A DNA stretch of 61,949 bases from Bradyrhizobium sp. sGM-13 (GCF_018398875.1 NZ_JAGWDK010000032.1:1-61949), one strand, 5' to 3'. Numbered from the stretch's first letter, positions 41,444-49,783 are shown. A program made the numbers and translations. Notes: generated by a model not told the origin, from the sequence alone.

Positions 41444-41625
41444 GGCGCTATTTCCTCATCCCCGGCTGTCGGCCCGAACATTGAACGCGGCAATCACGTA
41501 AAATTTCCATTTCATTAATCAATAACCCGCCCGGCAAAAATTGCCTAGTGCGCAAGCCGCCGCAATCTCTGCTGGTAATCTTGCCGATGATCTCTCTTCA
41601 CATTCTGCGTCGATAACTTTCTTGG

Positions 41626-41640
41626 TTAAGTCGATTTTTA
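41626..41640 (+). promoter_or_regulatory. Possible CtrA-type binding site upstream of ccrM
   Basis: TTAA followed by seven bases and TTTA (one mismatch from the TTAA-N7-TTAA consensus), 82 bases before the ccrM start. CtrA is known to control ccrM in several alphaproteobacteria. One site with one mismatch in a short AT-rich stretch is weak evidence by itself. Confidence 0.35.
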
Positions 41641-41702
41641 CTTTGCCGGGTCAATGTATCGCCAGTCGGTTGTTTAGTCCCGCGTCGCCGACAGCGTCGC
41701 CT

Positions 41703-41783
41703 GAGTCAGAGTAATTGAGTCATGGTTGTGTCGCGTCGCGGGGCGTCTGCAAGGGCGCCCCGCACCAAATTTGAGTCTGACTC
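41703..41783 (+). promoter_or_regulatory. Cluster of four GANTC methylation sites around the ccrM start
   Basis: GAGTC at 41703-41707 and 41717-41721, GAGTC at 41773-41777 and GACTC at 41779-41783. The start codon at 41722 directly follows the second site. GANTC is the target of CcrM-type enzymes, so the gene's own product could methylate its promoter/leader and early coding region. Confidence 0.8.
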
Positions 41784-42855
41784 AAGCGTGCGTATCGTCG
41801 TCGGCGATTGCGTCGCCGAGATGTCGAAGCTTCCGGCCGGTTCGGTCGATCTGGTGTTCGCAGATCCGCCGTACAACCTGCAACTCAGGGGCGATCTGAA
41901 ACGCCCCGATGAATCTCATGTCGATGCCGTAAACGACGACTGGGACAAGTTTTCATCCTTCGCCGCTTACGATGATTTCACCCGCGCCTGGCTCCTCGCC
42001 TGCCGCCGCGTCATGAAACCGTCGGCGACGCTGTGGGTGATCGGCTCGTATCACAATATTTTCCGCGTCGGCGCGATCATGCAGGACCTCGGCTTCTGGG
42101 TCCTCAACGACATCGTCTGGCGCAAGACCAACCCGATGCCGAATTTCCGCGGCCGCCGCTTCACCAATGCCCATGAAACCATGATATGGGCGGCGCGCGA
42201 CGAGAAGGCCAAGGGCTATACGTTCAACTATGAGGCCCTGAAGGCCGCCAACGAGGACGTGCAGGCGCGTTCCGACTGGCTGATCCCGCTTTGCACCGGC
42301 GAAGAGCGTCTCAAGGGCGCCGACGGCAAGAAGGTTCACCCGACCCAGAAGCCGGAAGGGTTGCTGGCGCGCGTGCTGCTGTCGTCGTCAAAGCCCGGCG
42401 ATCTCGTGATCGACCCCTTTAACGGCACCGGCACCACCGGCGCCGTGGCAAAACGTCTCGGCCGCCGCTACATCGGCTTCGAGCGCGACAAGACCTATGC
42501 GGCTGCGGCCGAAGAACGCATCGCAGCGGTCGAACCGCTGCCCGAGGCGACGCTGGCGCCGTTCATGACGGCGCGCGATGCCCCGCGTGTGGCATTCTCA
42601 GAACTGATCGAGCGCGGCATGATTCCGCCCGGCACCAAACTGGTCGACTCCAAGAAGCGTCACGGCGCGCTGGTTCGCGCCGACGGCGCCATCATGCTCG
42701 GCGACAAGGTCGGCTCCATTCACCGCATCGGCGCAGTGGCGCAGGGCTCCGGCGCCTGCAACGGCTGGACCTTCTGGCATGTCGAGACCAAGAACGGCCT
42801 CAAGCTGATCGACGAACTCCGCGCCGAAATCCGCTCCGAAATGGCGGCGGGTTAA
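41722..42855 (+). CDS. ccrM: Cell-cycle-type adenine DNA methyltransferase CcrM
   Basis: A 377-residue beta-class N6-adenine methyltransferase that modifies GANTC. The catalytic motif D-P-P-Y is at residues 48-51 (VDLVFADPPYNLQL), and the SAM motif is in VIDPFNGTGTTGAVA near residue 232, the order of the beta class. ETMIWAARDEKAKGYTFNYE and WLIPLCTGEERLKG match CcrM proteins of rhizobia, and a C-terminal extension of about 85 residues is also as in CcrM. There is no cognate restriction gene, which fits a solitary regulatory methylase. Four GANTC sites surround its start. Confidence 0.95.
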   Translation: MVVSRRGASARAPRTKFESDSSVRIVVGDCVAEMSKLPAGSVDLVFADPPYNLQLRGDLKRPDESHVDAVNDDWDKFSSFAAYDDFTRAWLLACRRVMKPSATLWVIGSYHNIFRVGAIMQDLGFWVLNDIVWRKTNPMPNFRGRRFTNAHETMIWAARDEKAKGYTFNYEALKAANEDVQARSDWLIPLCTGEERLKGADGKKVHPTQKPEGLLARVLLSSSKPGDLVIDPFNGTGTTGAVAKRLGRRYIGFERDKTYAAAAEERIAAVEPLPEATLAPFMTARDAPRVAFSELIERGMIPPGTKLVDSKKRHGALVRADGAIMLGDKVGSIHRIGAVAQGSGACNGWTFWHVETKNGLKLIDELRAEIRSEMAAG

Positions 42856-43000
42856 CGGTTCACCTCACCACAGAGGCCCCCGAGGGTGCGCGGCCCATGG
42901 CATGGCCGGGCCAAAGTACCGCAACGTGCGTACGGTCTGCGGGCCGACATGGCTCAAAATTCGGCTTGCCCACCTCCTGCGCAGCCGGCGTGATGGGCCG

Positions 43001-43020
43001 GCATGGCAGCCGTGCCATGC
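43001..43020. repeat. Perfect hairpin upstream of a small membrane protein gene
   Basis: GCATGGCA-GCCG-TGCCATGC, an eight-base-pair stem with a four-base loop, 80 bases before the membrane protein start. The gap between ccrM and that gene has further GC-rich inverted segments but no clear T-tract. It may end ccrM transcription or regulate the next gene. Confidence 0.45.
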
Positions 43021-43099
43021 TTGCGGGTAGCGTTGCGCCTTTTCGCCCTTATTTGAAGTCATACGAGTTGCATTCATTTTCCTATTTAGAGATACTCCC

Positions 43100-43426
43100 A
43101 TGCGCACACGAGGCTCCGAGTCCTTCATTGTGCTGCCGCTGCTGCCGATCTTCCTGATCGGCCTATTCCCGATGCTGCTGCTAAGCTTGCTGGGTCCGGC
43201 TGGGCTGATCATCCTCGGCATTCTGGTCGCCTGCGCAGGTCTGACCGACATTCTCGACGCCAGCGGCACTTTCAGCGAGCAGATCATCGTCCACGGCTAT
43301 GCGCGAGGATCAGAACGCGCGGGGCAACGGACCGCTCTGCGTTCGGAAATCCGCTTTGCCTCGACGATGATTGCTGCCGGCGCCGCTCTTGCGGTCGTCG
43401 GTGTCGGAGGCCTGTTCATATCGTAA
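43100..43426 (+). CDS. Small inner-membrane protein, unknown function
   Basis: A 108-residue protein with two closely spaced hydrophobic segments (FIVLPLLPIFLIGLFPMLLL and GLIILGILVACAGLTDIL), a polar Ser/Arg-rich loop of about 40 residues, and a third membrane segment near the C terminus (STMIAAGAALAVVGVGGLFI). It is probably a three-helix inner-membrane protein. I do not recognise a family. ATG at 43100 begins with basic MRTRGSES, consistent with the positive-inside rule. It lies alone downstream of ccrM. Confidence 0.7.
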   Translation: MRTRGSESFIVLPLLPIFLIGLFPMLLLSLLGPAGLIILGILVACAGLTDILDASGTFSEQIIVHGYARGSERAGQRTALRSEIRFASTMIAAGAALAVVGVGGLFIS

Positions 43427-43469
43427 GGGACGGCTTCTCACGAACTCGCATGCGCTCGTCAAACGGCGA

Positions 43470-45119
43470 CTAACGGCGGCAGCCGCCACCCTTCTTTTCA
43501 CCGGTTTCTTCAACGATCACGCACGAATGGCCGGGGTCACCATCCGGATAAGGCGTTCCCTTCATGACCAGGAAGGTGACCGAATGGGCGCCGTATAATC
43601 CGGCAGGAAAACGTATCTTCTCGCGCACAATGTATTCGCCGAGGCTGTTCTGCCTCAAAGCTCCGGAGGCGATGAGCTGAACCAGCCCAGCCTGTTGCGG
43701 CAACACCTCGTAGGGTGTGGCCGGCACGCTGCTGACCACCGCCTTGACATCGATCTCGATTACGCCGCCCGGGGAGAAGCGGTACATCTCGTCCTTGGCG
43801 CGGCTCGGCCCCGCCTGGACGATCACATTGCTCGCATCGCCGACTACCTTGAGCGTACCCTGCGTCTTCTCGATGATCAGCGGGCCTTTTTTTTGCTCGG
43901 GCACCGATTCGATCGCGCCCGACGGCACCTTGAAGCTGGCGACGGAGTATTTGGCAGCGACCGTCTCCGGCGCCTTGCCAGCCCCGCTCCGGATCGCCGC
44001 AATCGTTTGCAGCGATGCGCTGCTCGGCGTCTCATTGAAATAGGTAAGACAGTTCGACTTATTGAAGAAATGAACCCTTTCCGGTGCGATGCCTGTCGCG
44101 CCGACCAGAGAGCGTTGATTGACGTCGCCGCTGTTCGGTCCGGTGCGCGAACTGGTCATGACCAGTCGTTCGACTCGCTCCACCGCGCCAGAGAATTGCC
44201 AGATCGTGGGCGAGTAGCTGGCAATCACGACATAGAGCGGCTCGCTGCCGGGCTCGACCACGACACGGCCGGCGTGAACGACGTTGTCCTGCAAGCCGAG
44301 CGTGACGCTGGAAAGCGCCTCGGTCTCATAGCTGCTCAGCATGACGACCTTGGCCTTTTCGGAGGCCGCGGGCATTTCGCAGCCGACCCGCTCGGCGCGC
44401 GCGCGAAAGTCGCTGAGCTCCTGCTGCGAGATCACGCCATCCTTGTCCGTATCGACCTGGCGGAACAGCGACTCGCCCGCCGCCTGGTATTCGGCCAGGG
44501 TCAATGTCCCCTTCGAAGCGCCGTCGATCGTCAGCAACTGACGGGCGCGTTCCGCCTGCCCGTTCGCGCCACGCACACGATTGGTGGGCGCCCCGAATTT
44601 CGCGGCTTCGGCCATGCTGACCTTGCCGTCATTGTCGGCATCGAGCGCCACGATTGTTCGCACCATGTGGTCGATCTGCTTCGCGGCAGCATCGGGGCCG
44701 GCGCCGGGAAGCTGCGCCTTGTTGGTCTTGTTGAAGGCGGCAAGCCCGAGCTGGACGCGAAGATCATAGGTCATGCCACGGCGGACTTCGTCCTCGGTGA
44801 CGAAGCCGTCGCCATCCAGATCGTAACGCATCACCGTTCTGACCGCGTTCGTCCGGACCTGAATGTCTTCCATCACCGTGTGGAGATCGATGTCACGCTG
44901 GTTGATTTGGCCGTCGGCATCGGCATCGACCACGAAGAAATCGTTACGAAGGGATTCAAGATATCGATCCAGCACGGTACCGACCGGAATGCGCTGCAGC
45001 AGAAGCTGCTGTACCGCCGGCGCGGGCTGGGGCTGCTGCGACCAGGCGGGGCTTGCCGCCACGGATACGATGGAGCTAGCCAGGGCAAGAATGGACCGGA
45101 CATTGCTCGTTCGTGACAT
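43470..45119 (-). CDS. Secreted EF-hand calcium-binding protein
   Basis: A 549-residue exported protein. A signal peptide (RSILALASSIVSVAASPAWS) precedes four EF-hand loops with intact Asp ligands: D65 (DADADGQINQRD), D101 (DLDGDGFVTEDE), D161 (DADNDGKVSMAE) and D224 (DTDKDGVISQQE), plus a degenerate one at D200 (DGASKGTLTLAE). The C-terminal 300 residues contain two cysteines (VGCEMP, SNCLTY) and a Cys/Gly/Lys tail (KKGGGCRR) and are not a domain I recognise. The ATG at 45119 has GGAGG eight bases upstream. It is probably periplasmic and calcium-responsive. Confidence 0.85.
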   Translation of the reverse strand: MSRTSNVRSILALASSIVSVAASPAWSQQPQPAPAVQQLLLQRIPVGTVLDRYLESLRNDFFVVDADADGQINQRDIDLHTVMEDIQVRTNAVRTVMRYDLDGDGFVTEDEVRRGMTYDLRVQLGLAAFNKTNKAQLPGAGPDAAAKQIDHMVRTIVALDADNDGKVSMAEAAKFGAPTNRVRGANGQAERARQLLTIDGASKGTLTLAEYQAAGESLFRQVDTDKDGVISQQELSDFRARAERVGCEMPAASEKAKVVMLSSYETEALSSVTLGLQDNVVHAGRVVVEPGSEPLYVVIASYSPTIWQFSGAVERVERLVMTSSRTGPNSGDVNQRSLVGATGIAPERVHFFNKSNCLTYFNETPSSASLQTIAAIRSGAGKAPETVAAKYSVASFKVPSGAIESVPEQKKGPLIIEKTQGTLKVVGDASNVIVQAGPSRAKDEMYRFSPGGVIEIDVKAVVSSVPATPYEVLPQQAGLVQLIASGALRQNSLGEYIVREKIRFPAGLYGAHSVTFLVMKGTPYPDGDPGHSCVIVEETGEKKGGGCRR

Positions 45120-45355
45120 GCGCGACCTCCACTGCTCCAGCCAATAGGCGTAGGCTGTGCCGGGCACAAGCCACGACCCTCTGTTGAAACGCGGCACAGT
45201 AAATACTTCTTTGAGACGGCCCCGCTTTTCGTCCGAAAGACATTCACGAAGTCTTCGGTTGCGTTACTCGTGAAATCGCCGCAGATAGTTTCCGCCCGCC
45301 GCGGGAGCCGCGTTGCGCCCGTTTCAAACTACAACAGGAGCTGGAGAGATTTTTC

Positions 45356-46048
45356 ATGCTCAAATTCTATTTCAACGGATCGCCCAATCCGACCAAGGTC
45401 GCCCTCTTCCTGGAGGAAGCCGGCATCGCCTACGAGCCGGTCGCCGTCGACACCCGCAAGGGCGACCAGTTCAAGCCGGAATATCTCGCCATCAATCCGA
45501 ACGCCAAGGTGCCCGCCATCGAAGACGACGGCGTCACAGTGTTCGACAGCAACGCGATCCTGCTCTATCTGGCGGAAAAGACCGGCAAGTTTTTGCCCGC
45601 CAACACGCCGCAAAATCGCGCACAGACGCTGTCCTGGCTGATGTTCGTGGCGACCGGCGTCGGGCCGTACTCGGGACAGGCGGTACACTTCAAGCATTTC
45701 GCGCCGAAGGACCAGAACCACGACTATGCCCACAACCGCTATCAGTTCGAGGCGCAGCGCCACTACGCGATCCTCAATGATCATCTCGCCGGCGGCAAAT
45801 ATATGGTGGGCGACACCTACACCATCGTCGATATGGCGCTGTGGGGCTGGGCGCGGATGGCCGCGTTCGTCATGGGCGATGATGCGGCGGCGAAATATCC
45901 CAATGTGAAGCGGCTGGTCGACGAGATCTCCGCGCGTCCCGCGGCGGCCAAGGCGATCGCGCTGAAGGATAATTTTAAGTTCAAGGCCGAGATGGACGAC
46001 GAGGCCCGCAGCAACATGTTCAAGCATATGTCGGTGAAGGCGGCCTGA
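45356..46048 (+). CDS. Glutathione S-transferase family protein
   Basis: A 230-residue GST. The N-terminal thioredoxin-like domain has LKFYFNGSPNPTKVALFLEE, the glutathione-contact segment NPNAKVPAIEDDG and the FDSNAILLYLAEKTG helix start with its conserved Ser. The C-terminal helical domain has VGDTYTIVDMALWGWARM with the N-capping box. It probably conjugates glutathione to an electrophile or acts as a peroxidase/isomerase. It is divergent from the EF-hand gene and followed by a terminator, so it is monocistronic. Confidence 0.9.
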   Translation: MLKFYFNGSPNPTKVALFLEEAGIAYEPVAVDTRKGDQFKPEYLAINPNAKVPAIEDDGVTVFDSNAILLYLAEKTGKFLPANTPQNRAQTLSWLMFVATGVGPYSGQAVHFKHFAPKDQNHDYAHNRYQFEAQRHYAILNDHLAGGKYMVGDTYTIVDMALWGWARMAAFVMGDDAAAKYPNVKRLVDEISARPAAAKAIALKDNFKFKAEMDDEARSNMFKHMSVKAA

Positions 46049-46070
46049 CCGAACGAACGCATTCAGGCAA

Positions 46071-46105
46071 AAACGGCGCTCTTGCGGGCGCCGTTTCTCA
46101 TTTTC
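46071..46105 (+). terminator. Rho-independent terminator after the GST gene
   Basis: Stem AAACGGCGC / GCGCCGTTT with an eight-base loop, followed by CTCATTTTC. It starts about 22 bases after the GST stop and also lies near the end of the convergent SnoaL-like gene, so it may serve both directions. Confidence 0.75.
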
Positions 46106-46128
46106 AGCTCGGCCGTTCCATGCGCGCT

Positions 46129-46563
46129 CTAAACCGCAACGGCAAGCTTTCGCTCCGCCGGGAACGGCCCGAGCACGCGCTCGACCAGCGCGGAATCGCA
46201 ATATTCCTTGATCACCTTGATCTTGCCGTTCTCGATGCGCCAGACCATGCAATACTGATTGTCGTATCGCTCTCCGGACTTGGTGACGTTGTCGCCGCGG
46301 GCTTCGACCACGACGTAATCGCCTTCCGCGATGAAGTTGAACGCCAGCGTGCGCGGCCGCCCGGCGGCGAGCAGCGACCGCAGATGACCCATCAGGCCGC
46401 TATTGATAGCCTCACGGCCCTTGAATTCGCCCGACCAGGAATACTGGCCGGTGACGACCCAGGTGACATCCTCGGCGATGTTGTCGAGAAAGGTCGTTCC
46501 GCTGCGGTTCGCTGAATCTGCATAGATCTGCTGCACTAGTTTCTTGTTCGCTGCTGCGCTCAT
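46129..46563 (-). CDS. SnoaL/NTF2-like family protein
   Basis: A 144-residue protein of the NTF2-like alpha+beta barrel fold. It begins with a helix (AAANKKLVQQIYADSANR), then TTFLDNIAEDVTWVVTG and the strands FIAEGDYVVVEARGDNVTKS and QYCMVWRIENGKIKVIKEYC, all typical of SnoaL-like ketosteroid-isomerase relatives. The exact activity (isomerase, hydratase or binding) is unknown. It is divergent from the LysR gene with a short AT-rich gap between, so it is the likely target of that regulator. Confidence 0.85.
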   Translation of the reverse strand: MSAAANKKLVQQIYADSANRSGTTFLDNIAEDVTWVVTGQYSWSGEFKGREAINSGLMGHLRSLLAAGRPRTLAFNFIAEGDYVVVEARGDNVTKSGERYDNQYCMVWRIENGKIKVIKEYCDSALVERVLGPFPAERKLAVAV

Positions 46564-46652
46564 GGCGGTTTCTCCTTTGATCCGATGTCGACATCATCAC
46601 GCGCCGCGCGGCATTCTTCCAATCAATAGAGAATATGATATATATTCATCCT

Positions 46653-47573
46653 ATGAATTTTAATTCGCTTGACCTCAATCTGCTGGTGGCGCTTGACGCG
46701 CTCTTGAGGGAAACCAGCGTCAGCCGCGCCGCGATGCGGATCGGGCTGTCGCAGCCGGCGGCGAGCCACGCGCTGCAGCGACTGCGCGACTTGATCGGCG
46801 ATCCACTGCTGGTTCGAACCGGCGCGCGCATGGAATTGACGCCGCGGGCGCAAGCCTTGCGCGCGCCGCTGGCGCAGGCGCTCGACCAGGTACGCTCGCT
46901 GTTCGTCGCCGATGAATTCGACGCCGCACGAAGCGAGCGCCAGTTTCGCCTGATGATGCCGGATCTTGCGGTCGAGCTTCTGATGCCGCCGCTGATGGAG
47001 AAGATCACCAAGGCTGCACCGAACGTCCGGATCGACGTGGTACCATGGCGCGGGCCGGCGATCTTCACCGCGGAATTCGCTCGCACCATCGACCTCGTGA
47101 TCTCGATCGGCAACGCCTTCACCGGATTTCATCGGCAACGGCTCTACACCGACAGCGACGCGCTTGCCGTCCGGCGCGGTCATCCCGCCGGCGCGCGGCT
47201 GAAGCGGATCGAAACCTTTCTCGACGCGCGCCATGTCGCGGTCGTGATCCGCGGCCAGAGCGAGGACCTGATCGACATGTGGTTGCGCCCCAAGGGCATC
47301 GAGCGACGGATCGCGCTGGTCGTACCCGGCTATCTCGAGGCGCTGCACGTCGCCGCGCGCACCTATCTCGTCGCCTTCGTGCCGCGCCGGCTGATCGGTG
47401 CGCTATCGAAGCAATTGTCGCTTTCAACCGTCGCGCCGCCGCTCGATCCCGGGATAGACGAGCAGTTCATGTTCTATCCGACCCGCGCCCAGATGGACCC
47501 CGGCTCGATCTGGCTGCGCAACATCATGCTCGGCATCGGCCGCGAGATGGAGCGCGCGAAAAAGGCTGCGTAG
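46653..47573 (+). CDS. LysR-family transcriptional regulator
   Basis: A 306-residue LysR protein. The winged helix is at residues 1-60: SLDLNLLVALDALLRETSVS, then RAAMRIGLSQPAASHALQRL and GDPLLVRTGARMELTPRA. The remaining part is the effector-binding domain. The class with DLNLL and PAASHAL is NodD/NahR-like. It is divergent from the SnoaL-like gene; the gap holds the imperfect AT-rich palindrome GAATATGATATATATTC (about 46630-46646), a plausible LysR box. The ATG at 46653 is chosen over 46635. Its stop codon (TAG 47571-47573) lies in the edge of a family B repeat. Confidence 0.92.
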   Translation: MNFNSLDLNLLVALDALLRETSVSRAAMRIGLSQPAASHALQRLRDLIGDPLLVRTGARMELTPRAQALRAPLAQALDQVRSLFVADEFDAARSERQFRLMMPDLAVELLMPPLMEKITKAAPNVRIDVVPWRGPAIFTAEFARTIDLVISIGNAFTGFHRQRLYTDSDALAVRRGHPAGARLKRIETFLDARHVAVVIRGQSEDLIDMWLRPKGIERRIALVVPGYLEALHVAARTYLVAFVPRRLIGALSKQLSLSTVAPPLDPGIDEQFMFYPTRAQMDPGSIWLRNIMLGIGREMERAKKAA

Positions 47574-47694
47574 GATGGGCAAAGGCGCGCTTGCGCCGTG
47601 CCCACCATCTCTCCATTCGCGCTCGTGACGGTGGGCACGCGGAGCCTGTCATCGGGCGCGCATTCGCGCGACCCGATGGCTTTGCCCACCCTAC
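47571..47694. repeat. GTGGGCA-family repeat (family B) with internal module
   Basis: Outer arms TAGGATGGGCAAAGGCGC and GATGGCTTTGCCCACCCTAC with an inner inverted part CGCTTGCGCC and GTGCCCACCATC. The 34-base block at 47639-47672 is identical to 36564-36597 in a family C repeat. The element overlaps the LysR stop codon and ends four bases before the next gene's stop. Confidence 0.85.
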
Positions 47695-47698
47695 AAGC

Positions 47699-48316
47699 TC
47701 AGCTCTTCTCTTCCGCCATCACCTTCTGCACGGCGGGCCGGTCCGACATCCGCTTGCGGTGAGCGATCACCTTGGGCAGCGTCGCAACATCGACGCCGTC
47801 GCCTTCCAGCCAGAGCCCGATCGTATACAGATAGGGGTCGCAGATCGTGTACTGCTCGCCCATCACCCACGGCCCCTTCAGCATGTCGCGCTCGATCAGC
47901 GCAAAGCCAGCGGCCATGGTCTCCGGCACCTTGCGCTTCATATCGGCAAGCGAGGATTCCTCGGCCGCCCAGCGATAGCCGCGCATCTTGTGGGCGTGGG
48001 ACACATGCACGGTGGAACAGAGATAGCTGTTGAAGGACTGTGCCTGCGCGAAGGCGAAGGGATCTTCGGGCGCAAGCTGCGCCTTCGGAAAACTGCTCGC
48101 AATGAAGGCGAGGATCGCCGGCGTTTCGGTCAGCGTGCCGCGGTCCGTCACCAGCGCGGGCACGCGGCCCTTCGGGTTGATGGCAAGATATTGCGGGGTG
48201 GTCTGCTGGCTGTTCTTGAAGTCGAGCCGCTCTGTCGTGTAGACGGCGCCGGCCTCTTCCAGAGTGATATGCGATGCGAGTGCGCAGGTGCCGGGGGCGT
48301 AGTAGAGCTTGAACAT
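47699..48316 (-). CDS. Glutathione S-transferase family protein
   Basis: A 205-residue GST. The N-terminal domain has FKLYYAPGTCALASHITLEE (with a Cys, as in beta-class GSTs), AINPKGRVPALVTDRG and a Thr-Glu-Thr-Pro site for helix 3. The C-terminal helical domain includes VMGEQYTICDPYLYTIGLWL. It probably acts in detoxification, with the substrate unknown. The ATG at 48316 has GGGAGGATTG upstream. A 27-base tandem repeat sits in its leader directly upstream of the ribosome-binding site. The end of the gene is next to a family B repeat. Confidence 0.88.
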   Translation of the reverse strand: MFKLYYAPGTCALASHITLEEAGAVYTTERLDFKNSQQTTPQYLAINPKGRVPALVTDRGTLTETPAILAFIASSFPKAQLAPEDPFAFAQAQSFNSYLCSTVHVSHAHKMRGYRWAAEESSLADMKRKVPETMAAGFALIERDMLKGPWVMGEQYTICDPYLYTIGLWLEGDGVDVATLPKVIAHRKRMSDRPAVQKVMAEEKS

Positions 48317-48328
48317 GTCAATCCTCCC

Positions 48329-48382
48329 GATGGGGACGCGGGCGAAGTTAACGGTGATGGGGACGCGGATGAAGTTAACGCC
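48329..48382. repeat. 27-bp tandem duplication in GST leader
   Basis: Two consecutive 27-base units with 23 of 27 positions equal, each containing GATGGGGACGCGG and GAAGTTAACG. The units end 12 bases before the GST start codon (read on the minus strand). The sub-palindrome GTTAAC occurs in both, spaced 27 bases apart. Confidence 0.8.
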
Positions 48383-48496
48383 CCCGCGTTCCGCCGTCCA
48401 TCCCGGTAGACGCCAGCGACAAATGCCGGGTTTTCCTGGTTGCCCACGCCCGCGCTGCCATGTCATGACATCGTTAAGTGTATCGAGGGCTTATCA

Positions 48497-49783
48497 ATGA
48501 CTGTGCTCATCGCGGGCGGCGGTATCGGCGGGCTGACGCTGGCGCTCAGCCTGCATCAGATCGGCGTATCAGCCAAAATTTTCGAGAGCGTGCCGGAACT
48601 GCGGCCGCTCGGCGTCGGCATCAACGTGCTGCCGCATGCGGTGCGCGAGCTGATCGACCTCGGCCTGCATGATGTGCTTGATGCAGCCGCTGTCCGCACC
48701 AAGGAGCTTGCGTATTTTTCCAAGCACGGCAAACCGATCTGGAGCGAGCCGCGCGGCATCGAGGCCGGTTACAAATGGCCGCAATTCTCGATCCATCGCG
48801 GCACGCTGCAGCAGATTTTACTCGATGCCGCCATTGAGCGATTGGGAAGAGAGAACATCCTGACCAGCCATCACCTCTCGGGTTGGACCGAAACGGAGAA
48901 TGGCGTCCGCGCCGAATTCATCGACAAGGCGACCGGAAAATCGAAAGGCGCGCACGATGGTGCGCTGTTGGTCGCGGCCGACGGCATCCATTCGGCGGTT
49001 CGGGAAAAGCTCTATCCCAACGAAGGCCCGCCGATCTGGAACGGGCGCATCCTGTGGCGCGGCATCACCGACAGCGACGCCTTCCTGTCCGGCCGCACCA
49101 TGATCATGGCCGGCCACGAGATCCTGAAATTTGTCTGCTATCCGATTTCGAAGCAGGCCGACAGCGCCGGCAAGTTCCGGATCAATTGGGTGGCCGAGCG
49201 GCACATGCCGCCGACATATCAGTGGCGGCGCGAGGACTACAACCGCACCGCAAAACTCGAAGAGTTTCTGCCCTGGTTCAAGGACTGGAAGTTCGACTGG
49301 CTCGACGTGCCCGGCCTGATCGAGAATTGCCCACACGCCTACGAATATCCGCTGGTCGATCGCGATCCGGTCCCGCAATGGACATTCGGCCGGGTCACGC
49401 TGATGGGCGATGCCGCGCATCCGATGTACCCGATCGGCTCCAACGGTGCCTCGCAGGCAATTCTGGACGCGCGCGTCATCGCCCGCGAGATCCTCGCGAA
49501 GGGCCCGACCAGCGCCGCGTTATCAGCGTATGAAGCCGAGCGCCGGCCCGCCACGACCGACCTCGTGATGCTCAACCGCCGCAACGGCCCCGAGCAGGTG
49601 ATGCAGATGGTTGAGGAACGCGCGCCTGATGGCTACAACGTCGTGACCGACGTGCTCTCGCTGCAAGAGCTGGAAGATATCGCCGCCAACTACAAGCGCG
49701 TCGCCGGCTTCCAGGTCGAAGGCCTCAACGCCAAGCCGCCGATTGTTCAGATCATGCGGGAAGCGTCGCGGGCTGCGATCTAG
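48497..49783 (+). CDS. FAD-dependent aromatic monooxygenase-like protein
   Basis: A 428-residue flavoprotein hydroxylase of the salicylate/UbiH type. The FAD motif is VLIAGGGIGGLTLALSLHQ at residues 4-22, the D-G motif is LLVAADGIHSAVREKL near 155, and the second FAD segment is RVTLMGDAAHPMYPIGSNG near 300. Substrate unknown; the class hydroxylates aromatic or polyketide-like rings with NAD(P)H and O2. The gene ends 32 bases inside the end of the thioesterase gene on the opposite strand. ATG 48497 is chosen because the FAD fold starts at residue 3. Confidence 0.9.
   Translation: MTVLIAGGGIGGLTLALSLHQIGVSAKIFESVPELRPLGVGINVLPHAVRELIDLGLHDVLDAAAVRTKELAYFSKHGKPIWSEPRGIEAGYKWPQFSIHRGTLQQILLDAAIERLGRENILTSHHLSGWTETENGVRAEFIDKATGKSKGAHDGALLVAADGIHSAVREKLYPNEGPPIWNGRILWRGITDSDAFLSGRTMIMAGHEILKFVCYPISKQADSAGKFRINWVAERHMPPTYQWRREDYNRTAKLEEFLPWFKDWKFDWLDVPGLIENCPHAYEYPLVDRDPVPQWTFGRVTLMGDAAHPMYPIGSNGASQAILDARVIAREILAKGPTSAALSAYEAERRPATTDLVMLNRRNGPEQVMQMVEERAPDGYNVVTDVLSLQELEDIAANYKRVAGFQVEGLNAKPPIVQIMREASRAAI

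Noticed and set aside
42865..43099. Long open frame on the minus strand between ccrM and the small membrane protein gene
   Set aside because: It continues through the plus-strand membrane gene in another frame, its product is Arg/Ser-rich with no motif, and it has no convincing start signal.
43695..45116. A 473-codon open frame antisense to the EF-hand gene
   Set aside because: The reverse strand has EF-hand loops and a signal peptide. The antisense product has no recognisable motif and unusual His/Arg-rich composition typical of shadows.
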